42,282 bases of DNA, taken from positions 1 to 42,282 of IMG/VR virus record IMGVR_UViG_3300042310_000928. The stretch is one strand, 5' to 3'. Each line of letters begins with the position of its first letter. Positions within the stretch are counted from its first letter, which is position 1. This DNA comes from a virus. The position numbers and the translations under genes were made by a program. Below, piece after piece: positions 31,089-38,559 of this stretch. The notes beneath the pieces are model-generated. The model saw only the letters and a program-made list of their open reading frames with translations. It did not search any database and was not told where the DNA came from.

Positions 31089-32031
31089 CTTTACATTCTT
31101 TTTGAAAAGCATCGATTATTTCTTCAAATCTAATATCGCTCATACAAGGTTTTATAATTTCTTTTGATTTTGGACAGATTGTGCAATTATAGCATGGACC
31201 ACAATCCCAATTGCCATTGTCACGATGTCTTTGAACCAATGTGAATTTGTAATATTTACCGTATACTTTTCCATCGGTAAATGAAAAAATTCCTACTAAT
31301 GGTTTTTTTAAAGCTCCAGCAAGATGAAATGTTCCTGTGTCAATCGATATGACATAATCTGCTGCTGCTGTCAATCCTGCCCAAGCAGAAAGTTCTATAT
31401 TAATAAATTGAACAGTATTTGTTAGTGTGAATATTTCAATTGGCTCTTTGTGAATTGTAAAAACAAAGAACCCAAGCTCTTTGAGTTTGCTTATTGTTTG
31501 GTAGGTAGTTTTTTCTGGCAGACTTTTAGCTTGGCCGAAATTGTCTTTTGTTGATTGAGTTGCGAATAAAACAGTTGGCAGTTTTTGTGGATTAAGTTCT
31601 TCAATAAATTTTTTATAAAGATCTACATCATTAATTTCCATGTGACAGTTGTGATTCGTAAGTTCTACACCACAACTTTTCGCCCATATGTCACTGCGAT
31701 GGTCAGTATTTCTCCCGCCCATTTTACTTTCATGAACACGACAAGCTGTGCTTATGTCAAAAATAATGCCATAATCTCTTTCATTGATTTCTTCTATAGG
31801 CACCCATTTTGCAAATGGGTGATTATTTGCAAAATCTTTATATAATTTAGGACATGTGTAGGTTAATTCTATTTCTGGCATGTGTTTTTGAAAATCTTCA
31901 AACATCATTCTTTGCATGATGATATCACCATGACCACCATACTTTCTTTTAATTAAAACCTTATTTCTTCTCAGAAAGTGTTCTTTTAGACTTATTGGTT
32001 CAATTTGTTTTTTCTTAACATAAGGAAACAT
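31081..32031 (-). CDS. GT9-like glycosyltransferase
   Basis: 316 residues. IKRKYGGHGDIIMQRMMFED (about 27-46) matches the 'r..aiGDvi...p....lk' N-terminal motif of ADP-heptose:LPS heptosyltransferases. The C-terminal half holds LTAAADYVISIDTGTFHLAG, then ALKKPLVGIFSFTD, the donor-binding 'vi..DsG.mHlAaalgkP.v.lfg' signature of family GT9. CGPCYNCTICPKS near the C-terminus is Cys-rich, as often seen in this group. It probably transfers a heptose-like sugar in the cytoplasm. A 203-nt non-coding stretch lies between its start and the upstream UDP-galactopyranose mutase. Confidence 0.82.
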   Translation of the reverse strand: MFPYVKKKQIEPISLKEHFLRRNKVLIKRKYGGHGDIIMQRMMFEDFQKHMPEIELTYTCPKLYKDFANNHPFAKWVPIEEINERDYGIIFDISTACRVHESKMGGRNTDHRSDIWAKSCGVELTNHNCHMEINDVDLYKKFIEELNPQKLPTVLFATQSTKDNFGQAKSLPEKTTYQTISKLKELGFFVFTIHKEPIEIFTLTNTVQFINIELSAWAGLTAAADYVISIDTGTFHLAGALKKPLVGIFSFTDGKVYGKYYKFTLVQRHRDNGNWDCGPCYNCTICPKSKEIIKPCMSDIRFEEIIDAFQKECKAN

Positions 32032-32040
32032 ATATATATT

Positions 32041-32123
32041 GTCTCTTTTTACTACCTCGGTATTACAATTATAAAAGTTCAGGCTGTCTGTATGGATGTC
32101 GGATCATTATGTAATACCTGAAA
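32041..32123 (-). other. Gene-free stretch with competing inverted repeats
   Basis: Between the GT9-like gene and UDP-galactopyranose mutase. GGTATTAC (32059-32066) pairs with GTAATACC (32111-32118), and TTCAGG (32078-32083) pairs with CCTGAA (32117-32122); the two right arms overlap, so only one can form. On the minus strand this would be the leader of the GT9-like gene, which has no good ribosome site. It could be a switchable leader or chance. The remaining 80 nt up to the mutase hairpin shows nothing clear. Confidence 0.35.
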
Positions 32124-32204
32124 CCTTAATGCAGGAAAAGGATGCTTTGAGGCACTTTTCAAAGGCAATTCAAATAAGTTTAATTAAAAACTTGAAATCG
32201 AGAC

Positions 32205-32236
32205 AGAGAGGTTAACCTTGTTGGTTTAGCCTCTCT
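32205..32236 (-). terminator. Possible terminator hairpin after UDP-galactopyranose mutase
   Basis: AGAGAGG (32205-32211) pairs with CCTCTCT (32230-32236), with further pairing of TTAACC against GGTTTA and a 5-nt loop. It touches the mutase stop codon. On the minus strand the following sequence is not a T-run, so termination would be weak or rho-dependent. Confidence 0.4.
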
Positions 32237-33359
32237 ACACAAATGTTTTAAACTTAGTTAATGCTGAAGCAATTGTCTGGTCAATGTCCAGATATTTATA
32301 TTCACCAAGCCTTCCTCCAAAAGTGATTTCTTTGTGGTTTGTTTTAAGATCTGCGTACTTATTGTATAGTTCGCTGTTTTTATCATCTCTGATTGGATAG
32401 TAAGGTTCGGGATGATCTTTAAATGCAACTGGAATGTCATATGAGACAACAGTTTCTTCTTTCGATTGCAGCTTGACTTCATAATGTTTTGGATTGTTTT
32501 TGTAAAAATGCTTATGCTCTATTGTCCTGATATGTGGCACAGACATGTCTACATGATTAAACACAGCATTCCCTTGATAGTCGCCATGCATTTTTTTGTG
32601 TTCAAATCTTAAAGTGTTGTATTCCAAAGATCCAAACTCATAGTCGTAAAACTTATCTATTGGTCCTGTGTAGATCAGATGTTTGGCATAATCACGCCAT
32701 TTGTTTCTAATTGTAAAAAAATCAGTATTGAGTTCTGTTTTAATTCCATCAAGCATATTTTTTATTGTTGCTGAATATCCTTCATTTGGAATGCCTTGAT
32801 ATTTTGTTGTGAAATAATTTTCTTCATAAGTAAGTCTTATTGGCAGTCTCTGAATTATTGAGGCTGGAAGATCTCTAGGTTCTTTCATCCATTGTTTTTT
32901 AGTGTATCCATAAAAGAATAATTCATAGATTTCCTTGCCAACTCTGTCTAAAGCCCATTCTTCAAAGTTTCTAGGATTTTCGCATGGTATCCGCACATCT
33001 TGCAGTTTACGGTATGCTTCTTCTGGATTGATAACTCCCCATAATTGATGAAGAGTCATCATGTTAATTGGGAATGAATAAACATTTCCTTTAGATAAAA
33101 CTTTTGGTTTGTTTGTGAAAGGCATAATTGTTGTGAATTTATTAATGAAGTCCCAGACTTCTTCGCTTTGAGTGTGGAATATGTGCGCTCCATATTCACT
33201 TACAATAATGCCATTGTCCCATTTTCGATCATATGTTGCGCCAGCAATGTGATTGTTTTTATCAATTACAAGGCACTTTTTGCCAGCATCTGTTGCTTTT
33301 CTTGCAAAAGTGGCACCAAAGAATCCTGATCCCACAATCATAAAGTCAAATTCAGGCAT
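32235..33359 (-). CDS. glf: UDP-galactopyranose mutase
   Basis: 374 residues, a typical length for the family. FDFMIVGSGFFGATFARKAT at residues 4-23 is the FAD dinucleotide-binding G-x-G-x-x-G. The rest follows Glf: HIAGATYDRKWDNGIIVSEY, then GAHIFHT; FFYGYTKKQWMKEPRDLPAS with the substrate Arg; LIYTGPIDKFYDYEFGSLEY; and PEPYYPIRDDKNSEL with GGRLGEYKYLDIDQTIASAL. The reduced-flavin enzyme converts UDP-galactopyranose to UDP-galactofuranose, the donor for galactofuranosyltransferases. It lies 1 nt from the upstream glycosyltransferase on the same strand, so the two are co-transcribed. It implies a galactofuranose-containing glycan. Confidence 0.95.
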   Translation of the reverse strand: MPEFDFMIVGSGFFGATFARKATDAGKKCLVIDKNNHIAGATYDRKWDNGIIVSEYGAHIFHTQSEEVWDFINKFTTIMPFTNKPKVLSKGNVYSFPINMMTLHQLWGVINPEEAYRKLQDVRIPCENPRNFEEWALDRVGKEIYELFFYGYTKKQWMKEPRDLPASIIQRLPIRLTYEENYFTTKYQGIPNEGYSATIKNMLDGIKTELNTDFFTIRNKWRDYAKHLIYTGPIDKFYDYEFGSLEYNTLRFEHKKMHGDYQGNAVFNHVDMSVPHIRTIEHKHFYKNNPKHYEVKLQSKEETVVSYDIPVAFKDHPEPYYPIRDDKNSELYNKYADLKTNHKEITFGGRLGEYKYLDIDQTIASALTKFKTFV

Positions 33360-33360
33360 T

Positions 33361-34188
33361 TTATTTACCCCCAGCTAGATGATCACTCAAACATCCCGCT
33401 AAGTATGCGTCACAGTATTCTTTTTGTGAACTCCAACCGTATTTGTAATAATTTCTATTTCCAAGAAATCCAGTAACCCAAAAATCAATATTGTTTTCCA
33501 TTCTATAGCCCCATGCGGTGAATGTTGGAATTTTCGCTGCTGGTCCCCAGATAGCAGCCCAACTGTCACAAGCAAGAACAATATCAGCACGATAAATTGT
33601 AAATGCCAATGCTTCTAATATCGACCAAGATCCAATTTTATTTTTTGTTTTTTCAATACTTTCTTTTTTCATTGTTTTTTCTATCGGATCATTTTGCCCA
33701 CCAACCATGTAAATATCATAGCCTTTTTCATGTAATAATCCTATGCATCTGTCCCATATTGGTATATACCAATCTATAAATTGCTGTGGCTTTAGATCGA
33801 TACTTACTGGTTGAAGAACTGCTATTTTATTTTTTGTATTAATTTCTGGTGTAAAGTCTTTTAAATCAATCCATTCTTTTATGTCGTGTTCGTCTCGTGT
33901 GAGCATTGGTTGATAAATTTGACAATTATATTTTTTGCTGAAATAAAATGAATTTTTTTCATTATAATCAACATCATATTCAATTTTTTTGATAAATTTG
34001 CATCTTTCAAGTATAACTTTTACATTAGGATTTGTTTTTGTTTCTTTTCCATGTGATTTAAAAATTGGTGATGTATGGATTATTGATGCATCGTGACCAA
34101 TGGCACACATGGCAATATTAGCCCTGCACAGATTTAGTCCTGTGTCTCCAATGGCTCCTGTTTCAAAATAAATATGTAAGTCTGACAT
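33361..34188 (-). CDS. GT-B glycosyltransferase (heptosyltransferase-like)
   Basis: 275 residues. The N-terminus MSDLHIYFETGAIGDTGLNL has the 'G-x-x-G-D' loop of GT9-like enzymes. AVLQPVSIDLKPQQFIDWYI resembles the start of the second domain. RADIVLACDSWAAIWGPAAK, then IPTFTAWGYR, fits the 'ad.vi..dsg..h.a.a.g.p.v.l.G' donor motif with changes (S-W-A-A in place of G-x-x-H). It is coupled to UDP-galactopyranose mutase 1 nt downstream and may use its UDP-galactofuranose product, though galactofuranosyltransferases are more often GT2. Family assignment is moderate. Confidence 0.6.
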   Translation of the reverse strand: MSDLHIYFETGAIGDTGLNLCRANIAMCAIGHDASIIHTSPIFKSHGKETKTNPNVKVILERCKFIKKIEYDVDYNEKNSFYFSKKYNCQIYQPMLTRDEHDIKEWIDLKDFTPEINTKNKIAVLQPVSIDLKPQQFIDWYIPIWDRCIGLLHEKGYDIYMVGGQNDPIEKTMKKESIEKTKNKIGSWSILEALAFTIYRADIVLACDSWAAIWGPAAKIPTFTAWGYRMENNIDFWVTGFLGNRNYYKYGWSSQKEYCDAYLAGCLSDHLAGGK

Positions 34189-34214
34189 CTATTCTAATAT
34201 AAGAGTGAAATTTT

Positions 34215-34844
34215 ATGAAACAAATTGATTTGAAAAAACTTAAGTTGGATGTAGATGTTCATTTGAAAAAAGAATTAATTAGTGGTAAGTTATTGCTTGA
34301 TCGATTCTGTATGATTAATGAGGATTCTAGAAAATCACCATCTTATTCTGATCCAAAATTTACTGCTTTTTATTATCATCTTGGTAAGTACTTAGAGCCT
34401 AAATCTTTGTTGGAAGTTGGTTTTGATTTGGGTCTGTTTTCTGGATGCTTTATGATTTCTTGTAAAACTGTAGAAAAATTTTTAGCTTTTCGTGAAAATA
34501 AAAAAGATTATTATTTTTCTTCAAAAATTGGTCAAAGGAATATTAAAAAATACTTCAAGGGTCCAATAGTTTTTCATTTTGGTACGATTTATGATGATTT
34601 ACTTGATAAAAATTTATCAAAACCTTATGATATGATTATAATCACGATGGAGCAAGCATATGATAAGCAACTTGAATATATGGAATTTTTCTGGCCGCAC
34701 CTAAGTGAAAATGGTATAATGGTTTGTGAAAATATTATTTATCACGAACCAACAAAAGAAGCTTTTAATGCATTTGCTTTTAGTAAAAATAGAGAGCCAA
34801 TCATTTTTTCAACTCGCAATGGAACTGGAATTTTACAAAAATAA
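34215..34844 (+). CDS. Class I methyltransferase-like protein
   Basis: 209 residues. LEPKSLLEVGFDLGLFSGCF (about 57-76) resembles motif I of Methyltransf_24-type proteins (L-E-x-G-x-x-x-G), and PYDMIIITMEQAYDKQLEYM with LSENGIMVCENIIYHEP resembles the later strands ('D.ifiDg.H.y......e..w..L..gG.iv.dd'). The glycines of motif I are poorly kept and the acidic ribose-binding residue is unclear (FLAFRENKK), so catalysis is not certain. It starts 27 nt from the divergent glycosyltransferase and belongs by position to the second glycan island. Confidence 0.5.
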   Translation: MKQIDLKKLKLDVDVHLKKELISGKLLLDRFCMINEDSRKSPSYSDPKFTAFYYHLGKYLEPKSLLEVGFDLGLFSGCFMISCKTVEKFLAFRENKKDYYFSSKIGQRNIKKYFKGPIVFHFGTIYDDLLDKNLSKPYDMIIITMEQAYDKQLEYMEFFWPHLSENGIMVCENIIYHEPTKEAFNAFAFSKNREPIIFSTRNGTGILQK

Positions 34845-34887
34845 ATAAAATTTTAGACTAATTTAATGGAGTGGACAGGAGGTATTT

Positions 34888-35664
34888 GTGGGATTTGAGT
34901 GCTGTTATCACTATTATGAAAAAATTGATGGTGAATATAATAAGGAAGAAACAAAAACTTTTAAGAAAAAGGTTGGCGATCCATTTGACGATGTGCCTGT
35001 TGAAAAAGTAGCAGCTTCTATCATGGCACAGATGGCAAGAAGAGATATTCTTATCATTGATGTTGAGATTTATGAGTTAACCAAAAAATTTATAAGTTTC
35101 AAAGAATCAAAAAGTGGAATTATCATAAAAAATAAAAAGTTTTCTTTTGATGGGGCTGGTGAAGATTCATCATTCATTGCTGTTGAAGAATTACAGCAAC
35201 TATCAGCCCCATCAACACAACAGCAATATACGGTAACGGAATTTCAGCCAAGTAGCTCAAATATGCCAGCACAGCAGCTTTCAGCCGCTGCTACCCATCC
35301 TCACAATGTGAAAAACAATAATAATAAATCTGTCAAAAGATTTGTTGACGTAATGGTTTTTTTGCCAGAAGCATTGCATTTACATCAAGCAAAACAGAAG
35401 AATTTGAAATTTACGGTCAATAAGAAATATCCAATAACTGAAAAACGTCCATCGCCAACAGGTGTCGGAGAAATGTTTGTTGTGCAGGATGATACTGGGC
35501 GTGAGCAGGTTGTTTCAGACATTTATTTTGTGCCAGCCAATATTAATCTTGTTGCTGATAGAGAATTAAATTTTTCTGAAACCCCAGAAGAAAAAGATGG
35601 TGGAAATCTTTATTGGGGCAAATCATCCAATGATCCGGGTATGCCTGATTTGAGAAGGAGATGA
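34888..35664 (+). CDS. Two-domain hypothetical protein, 258 residues
   Basis: GTG 34888 has a near-perfect AGGAGG 5 nt upstream. The N-terminal part (MGFECCYHYYEKIDGEYNKE... VEKVAASIMAQMARRDILII) is alpha/beta. Residues about 105-150 are a Gln/Ser/Asn-rich linker (FQPSSSNMPAQQLSAAATHP). The C-terminal part (VKRFVDVMVFLPEALHLHQA... GEMFVVQDDTGREQVVSDIY) looks beta-rich. I recognise no family. It heads the run leading to the ssDNA-binding protein and UvsX, so a replication-associated role is possible. Confidence 0.55.
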   Translation: MGFECCYHYYEKIDGEYNKEETKTFKKKVGDPFDDVPVEKVAASIMAQMARRDILIIDVEIYELTKKFISFKESKSGIIIKNKKFSFDGAGEDSSFIAVEELQQLSAPSTQQQYTVTEFQPSSSNMPAQQLSAAATHPHNVKNNNNKSVKRFVDVMVFLPEALHLHQAKQKNLKFTVNKKYPITEKRPSPTGVGEMFVVQDDTGREQVVSDIYFVPANINLVADRELNFSETPEEKDGGNLYWGKSSNDPGMPDLRRR

Positions 35665-35667
35665 CAT

Positions 35668-36120
35668 ATGTCACTATCAAGAAAGCAAATAGAAAAGCGT
35701 AAGGTTCGTGAAGAATCTGTTAGAAAGAAAGTTTTAGAACAAAGAGAAGAAATAAGAAGAGAGAGAAAATTGGTCGAGAACGAAAGAAGTAAAGAGAGAG
35801 AAATGCACAAGATAGAATACGGATACACACCACCTGCCCTGCCGGGAAATGCTGAATTGGCTAAAATTAGGCAGGCAGAAAGAGAAAAGAAAATAAGTGA
35901 AAAATTAAAGCATAATTTGGAAATTTTGAAGAATTTAGAGCAAGAGTACGAAAACGAACAGTCTAACCGCAAGAATATCAATGATAAATTAGAATCAGAA
36001 GGCTACAAAACCATGAAGGAAAAGATGGACGCCCTTCACGAAAAGGCTTTAAGCATGGAAAAAGTAGCAAATGATCTTGCAGAAGCAGCTAGTGAAAATT
36101 TTGATATAAATAAAAAATAA
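35668..36120 (+). CDS. Coiled-coil protein, 150 residues
   Basis: ATG 35668 follows GAAGGAG, 3 nt after the preceding stop. The sequence is dominated by Glu, Lys and Arg with heptad leucines (KVLEQREEIRRERKLVENER; KLKHNLEILKNLEQEYENEQ), broken by a short Pro-rich segment (YGYTPPALPGNAELAK) around residues 50-65. It should form two helical rods joined by a flexible hinge. No catalytic motif. It could be a scaffold or DNA-bound accessory factor; the function is unknown. Confidence 0.6.
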   Translation: MSLSRKQIEKRKVREESVRKKVLEQREEIRRERKLVENERSKEREMHKIEYGYTPPALPGNAELAKIRQAEREKKISEKLKHNLEILKNLEQEYENEQSNRKNINDKLESEGYKTMKEKMDALHEKALSMEKVANDLAEAASENFDINKK

Positions 36121-36168
36121 AAATATTTTTCAAAATTCATTAAAGTCTTAGTGATTTTTGTCGATAAT

Positions 36169-36208
36169 AAAGTGACGGGGCTGATGAGGCTACCGTCACT
36201 TTTACTTT
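36169..36208 (+). terminator. Intrinsic terminator before the ssDNA-binding protein gene
   Basis: AAAGTGACGG (36169-36178) pairs perfectly with CCGTCACTTT (36193-36202) around a 14-nt loop; a T-rich stretch (TTACTTTTT, 36201-36210) follows. It ends the coiled-coil operon and lies only about 20 nt before the next ATG, so it is also the leader of the ssDNA-binding protein gene and could act as an attenuator. Confidence 0.65.
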
Positions 36209-36224
36209 TTACAACGAGGACACT

Positions 36225-37226
36225 ATGTCACTAGACTTTGAACCACTGGATTTGAATGAGATTAACAAAGAGGCTAAAAGAGTCTCTGAAGAAGGTGTTG
36301 CCGCTGGAAACAGTGGTGATTATCTTGAAAAGTTTGTCAAGATGCCTGATCGTGATGGCTTTGTAATTATGCGTATTATGCCACGAAAAAAAGGCGGAGT
36401 TGTATGGTGTGCAACTCGTGTTCACACATTGAATAATCCATCTACTCGCCAAAAGAAAACCTATCATTGCCCTCGCAATTTAGTGCAAACGGATAAGGGC
36501 GAGCGTTGGATGGGCGACTGTATCATTTGCAAGTACTATTCAGATTTGTGGCAAAAATCTGAAGGAAAACATGGCAAAGAACAAGAAGACCTTCAGAATC
36601 AGGCAAGAGCAATCAAGCCTGTCGAACGATACTATTACAATGTAATTGTTCGATCTGAAAAGGATAAAGATGGCAACATCAAAAAGAATGTTGGCCCTAA
36701 GATTTATTCTTGTGGTAAAACGACTCATTCTAAGATTATTCGTGCAATGCGTGGGGATGAAGCCGCTGGAGAAAAACCATTGGGTGACATTACTCATCCA
36801 AGGGATGGACGTGACTTTAGAGTTGTCAAGAAAGTTGTTAAAGGTGGAGGTGGCGCTGAATACCCCAACTATGACAATAGTAAGTTTGAAGAACCAACAC
36901 CAGCTGGAAGTCTCGATGAATTGAAGTCGTGGTTGGAAAACATCCATGATCTTCAGGCTCTTCGTGTAGTTAAAACGCAAGATGAACTCAAGCACGCACT
37001 TCGTGTTCATCTTGGTATGGTCAAAGAAGGTGATGCAAGTGGCACCGATAGCGAACTTGATGAATTCAGGAACGCAGGCTCTGCTACTCCTTCCAAGCCT
37101 AAAGTCGTTGAGACAGTTCGAGAAGAATTGGTTGTCAGCAGCACTCCTTCTGTTGCTAAAGAAGAATCAAAACCAAGCGATGATCTAGCCGATGACGACT
37201 TCCTGAAAGAACTTTCAGGCATGTAA
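36225..37226 (+). CDS. Single-stranded DNA-binding protein (T4 gp32-like)
   Basis: 333 residues; GAGGA lies 7 nt upstream. The N-terminus (MSLDFEPLDLNEINKEAKRV) is followed by an OB-fold-like core with a gp32-type zinc cluster: CATRVHTLNNPSTRQKKTYH, then CPRNLV and WMGDCIICKYY (a His and three Cys, about 66-105). VERYYYNVIVRSEKDKDGNI and GPKIYSCGKTTHSKIIRAMR are the aromatic/basic ssDNA-binding strands. The tail (SDDLADDDFLKELSGM) is acidic, as in gp32, where it contacts partner proteins. It coats ssDNA during replication and recombination and should cooperate with the neighbouring UvsX. It is flanked by strong terminators, so it is probably made from its own abundant short mRNA. Confidence 0.85.
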   Translation: MSLDFEPLDLNEINKEAKRVSEEGVAAGNSGDYLEKFVKMPDRDGFVIMRIMPRKKGGVVWCATRVHTLNNPSTRQKKTYHCPRNLVQTDKGERWMGDCIICKYYSDLWQKSEGKHGKEQEDLQNQARAIKPVERYYYNVIVRSEKDKDGNIKKNVGPKIYSCGKTTHSKIIRAMRGDEAAGEKPLGDITHPRDGRDFRVVKKVVKGGGGAEYPNYDNSKFEEPTPAGSLDELKSWLENIHDLQALRVVKTQDELKHALRVHLGMVKEGDASGTDSELDEFRNAGSATPSKPKVVETVREELVVSSTPSVAKEESKPSDDLADDDFLKELSGM

Positions 37227-37235
37227 TCAAAACAG

Positions 37236-37275
37236 AATGGGTGTCCAGAGCATAATCTGGACACCCATTTTTTTT
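37236..37275 (+). terminator. Strong intrinsic terminator between ssb and uvsX
   Basis: A perfect 14-bp stem: AATGGGTGTCCAGA (37236-37249) with TCTGGACACCCATT (37256-37269), 6-nt loop GCATAA, followed by a run of Ts to 37275. It is the clearest rho-independent terminator in the window, starting 9 nt after the ssDNA-binding protein stop. Confidence 0.92.
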
Positions 37276-37302
37276 CATTCTCTCAACATAAGGTGGTGTG
37301 TT

Positions 37303-38520
37303 ATGGCAAAGAAAAAAGCAAGTGAAGGCGTTGATGATAATTTTTTTGAAAATCTCGCAGAAGAAACTGGAGGCGATGTTCTTGATGCAATCGACTCAGT
37401 TAAGTATTTCGTTGACACAGGAAGTCTAGCACTTAATTATATTTGTTCAGGTCAATTCATCACGGGAGGAATTCCCGGTGGAAAATTGACTGAAATATAC
37501 GGTCCAAACAGTTCATCCAAGTCTCTGCTCGGTGCCAATATTTTGTTCGGCACACAGAAAGTCAAAGGCATTCCTATTCTTATGGACTGTGAGAATAGCG
37601 CCAATAAAGAATTCATTCAGATTGCAAGCCATTGTAATCTGAAGCGAATTGTAAGACATACTCCAGAAACACTGGAAGCAGTTTTTTCAACAATGTATAG
37701 GGTTATTGAAAAAGCCCGTGAAAAAACGAACAATGAAGTCCCAATCGTCATTGTTTATGACTCGATTGGGGTAAGTCCTTCTGCCCGTGAACTTCGTGAA
37801 GTTGCATTGCCAGAAAACTACACGAAAGAACAGTTCAAGAAGATAGTAGGCGGAAATGAACAACCCGGAGAAAGAGCTAAAATTTGCTCAAGAGAATTAA
37901 GAAAACTTAACACGGTCATGGAGAAACACAACGCAACAGTTGTGATTCTCAATCAGACTCGTGATAAAATTGGAACTTACATTCCCACCAAAACAACTGC
38001 TGGTGGTGGAAATGCCCTTCCTTTCTATGCGTCTTGTCGTCTTGAAACCAAGACAATGCAGAAAATAGAAAAGAAGATAAGTGCTAAGAAGAAGAAGATT
38101 CTTGGCATCAATGTGAAGCTCAAGAATGTTAAAAACAAGACTCACAGACCTTTTGTGGAGTCTGAGAATGTTCAGCTTCTTTTTGATAAGGGAATTAATC
38201 CAATTAGTGGTCTTCTTTCTTGTTTGTTAGATGCTGATAGGATTGAAATTGCAGGAACAGGATCATTCAAGGTCAAGCCTGCTTTTTCTAATGGCGAAGA
38301 AGTTAAATTCCGTGCAAGTATGGATCGTAACGATGTACCCATGGACATTTTATTGAAGTGTCCAGCACTCATTGATGCTAATTCATCTGATCAGGTCGAT
38401 GCGTATCTTGAGCCTTATAAGCTGGCTATTGCTAGTAGGGCAGAAGATGATTCTGATGTTGAATTAAGCGAAACTGATTCTTATGACGATGAAAGTATCG
38501 ACGAAGAATTGGAAGGATAA
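37303..38520 (+). CDS. uvsX: UvsX-type recombinase (RecA family)
   Basis: The real start is ATG 37303 (MAKKKASEGVDDNFFENLAE), with AAGGTGG upstream; longer frames start inside the terminator. 405 residues. GGKLTEIYGPNSSSKSLLGA (about 77-96) is the Walker A. The usual Gly before Lys is replaced by Ser, as T4 UvsX itself deviates (G-x4-F-K-S), so this is a family trait and not damage. VPIVIVYDSIGVSPSARELR is Walker B, and VVILNQTRDKIGTY with TAGGGNALPFYASCRLE holds the loop 2/Gly-rich DNA-binding region. The C-terminus is acidic (DDSDVELSETDSYDDESIDE). It forms filaments on ssDNA and drives strand exchange, with the ssDNA-binding protein directly upstream. Confidence 0.92.
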   Translation: MAKKKASEGVDDNFFENLAEETGGDVLDAIDSVKYFVDTGSLALNYICSGQFITGGIPGGKLTEIYGPNSSSKSLLGANILFGTQKVKGIPILMDCENSANKEFIQIASHCNLKRIVRHTPETLEAVFSTMYRVIEKAREKTNNEVPIVIVYDSIGVSPSARELREVALPENYTKEQFKKIVGGNEQPGERAKICSRELRKLNTVMEKHNATVVILNQTRDKIGTYIPTKTTAGGGNALPFYASCRLETKTMQKIEKKISAKKKKILGINVKLKNVKNKTHRPFVESENVQLLFDKGINPISGLLSCLLDADRIEIAGTGSFKVKPAFSNGEEVKFRASMDRNDVPMDILLKCPALIDANSSDQVDAYLEPYKLAIASRAEDDSDVELSETDSYDDESIDEELEG

Positions 38521-38526
38521 TGAGAA

Positions 38527-38559
38527 AATTAGGAGGCAGCAAATTGCTGCCTCCTAATT
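38527..38559. terminator. Bidirectional terminator between converging genes
   Basis: AATTAGGAGGCAGC (38527-38540) pairs perfectly with GCTGCCTCCTAATT (38546-38559) around a 5-nt loop. On the minus strand it is followed by TTTTCTC; on the plus strand by GATTTCT. It lies between uvsX and the converging glycosyltransferase and contains the latter's stop codon. Confidence 0.8.

Noticed and set aside
36169-36210. CTGATGAG in the loop, reminiscent of a hammerhead ribozyme core.
   Set aside because: The required CGAAA segment and the three-helix arrangement are absent; it is explained as a terminator loop.
37390-37600. The recombinase Walker A lacks the usual Gly before Lys, suggesting an inactive enzyme.
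   Set aside because: T4 UvsX also departs from the consensus at this place; the rest of the RecA core is intact.
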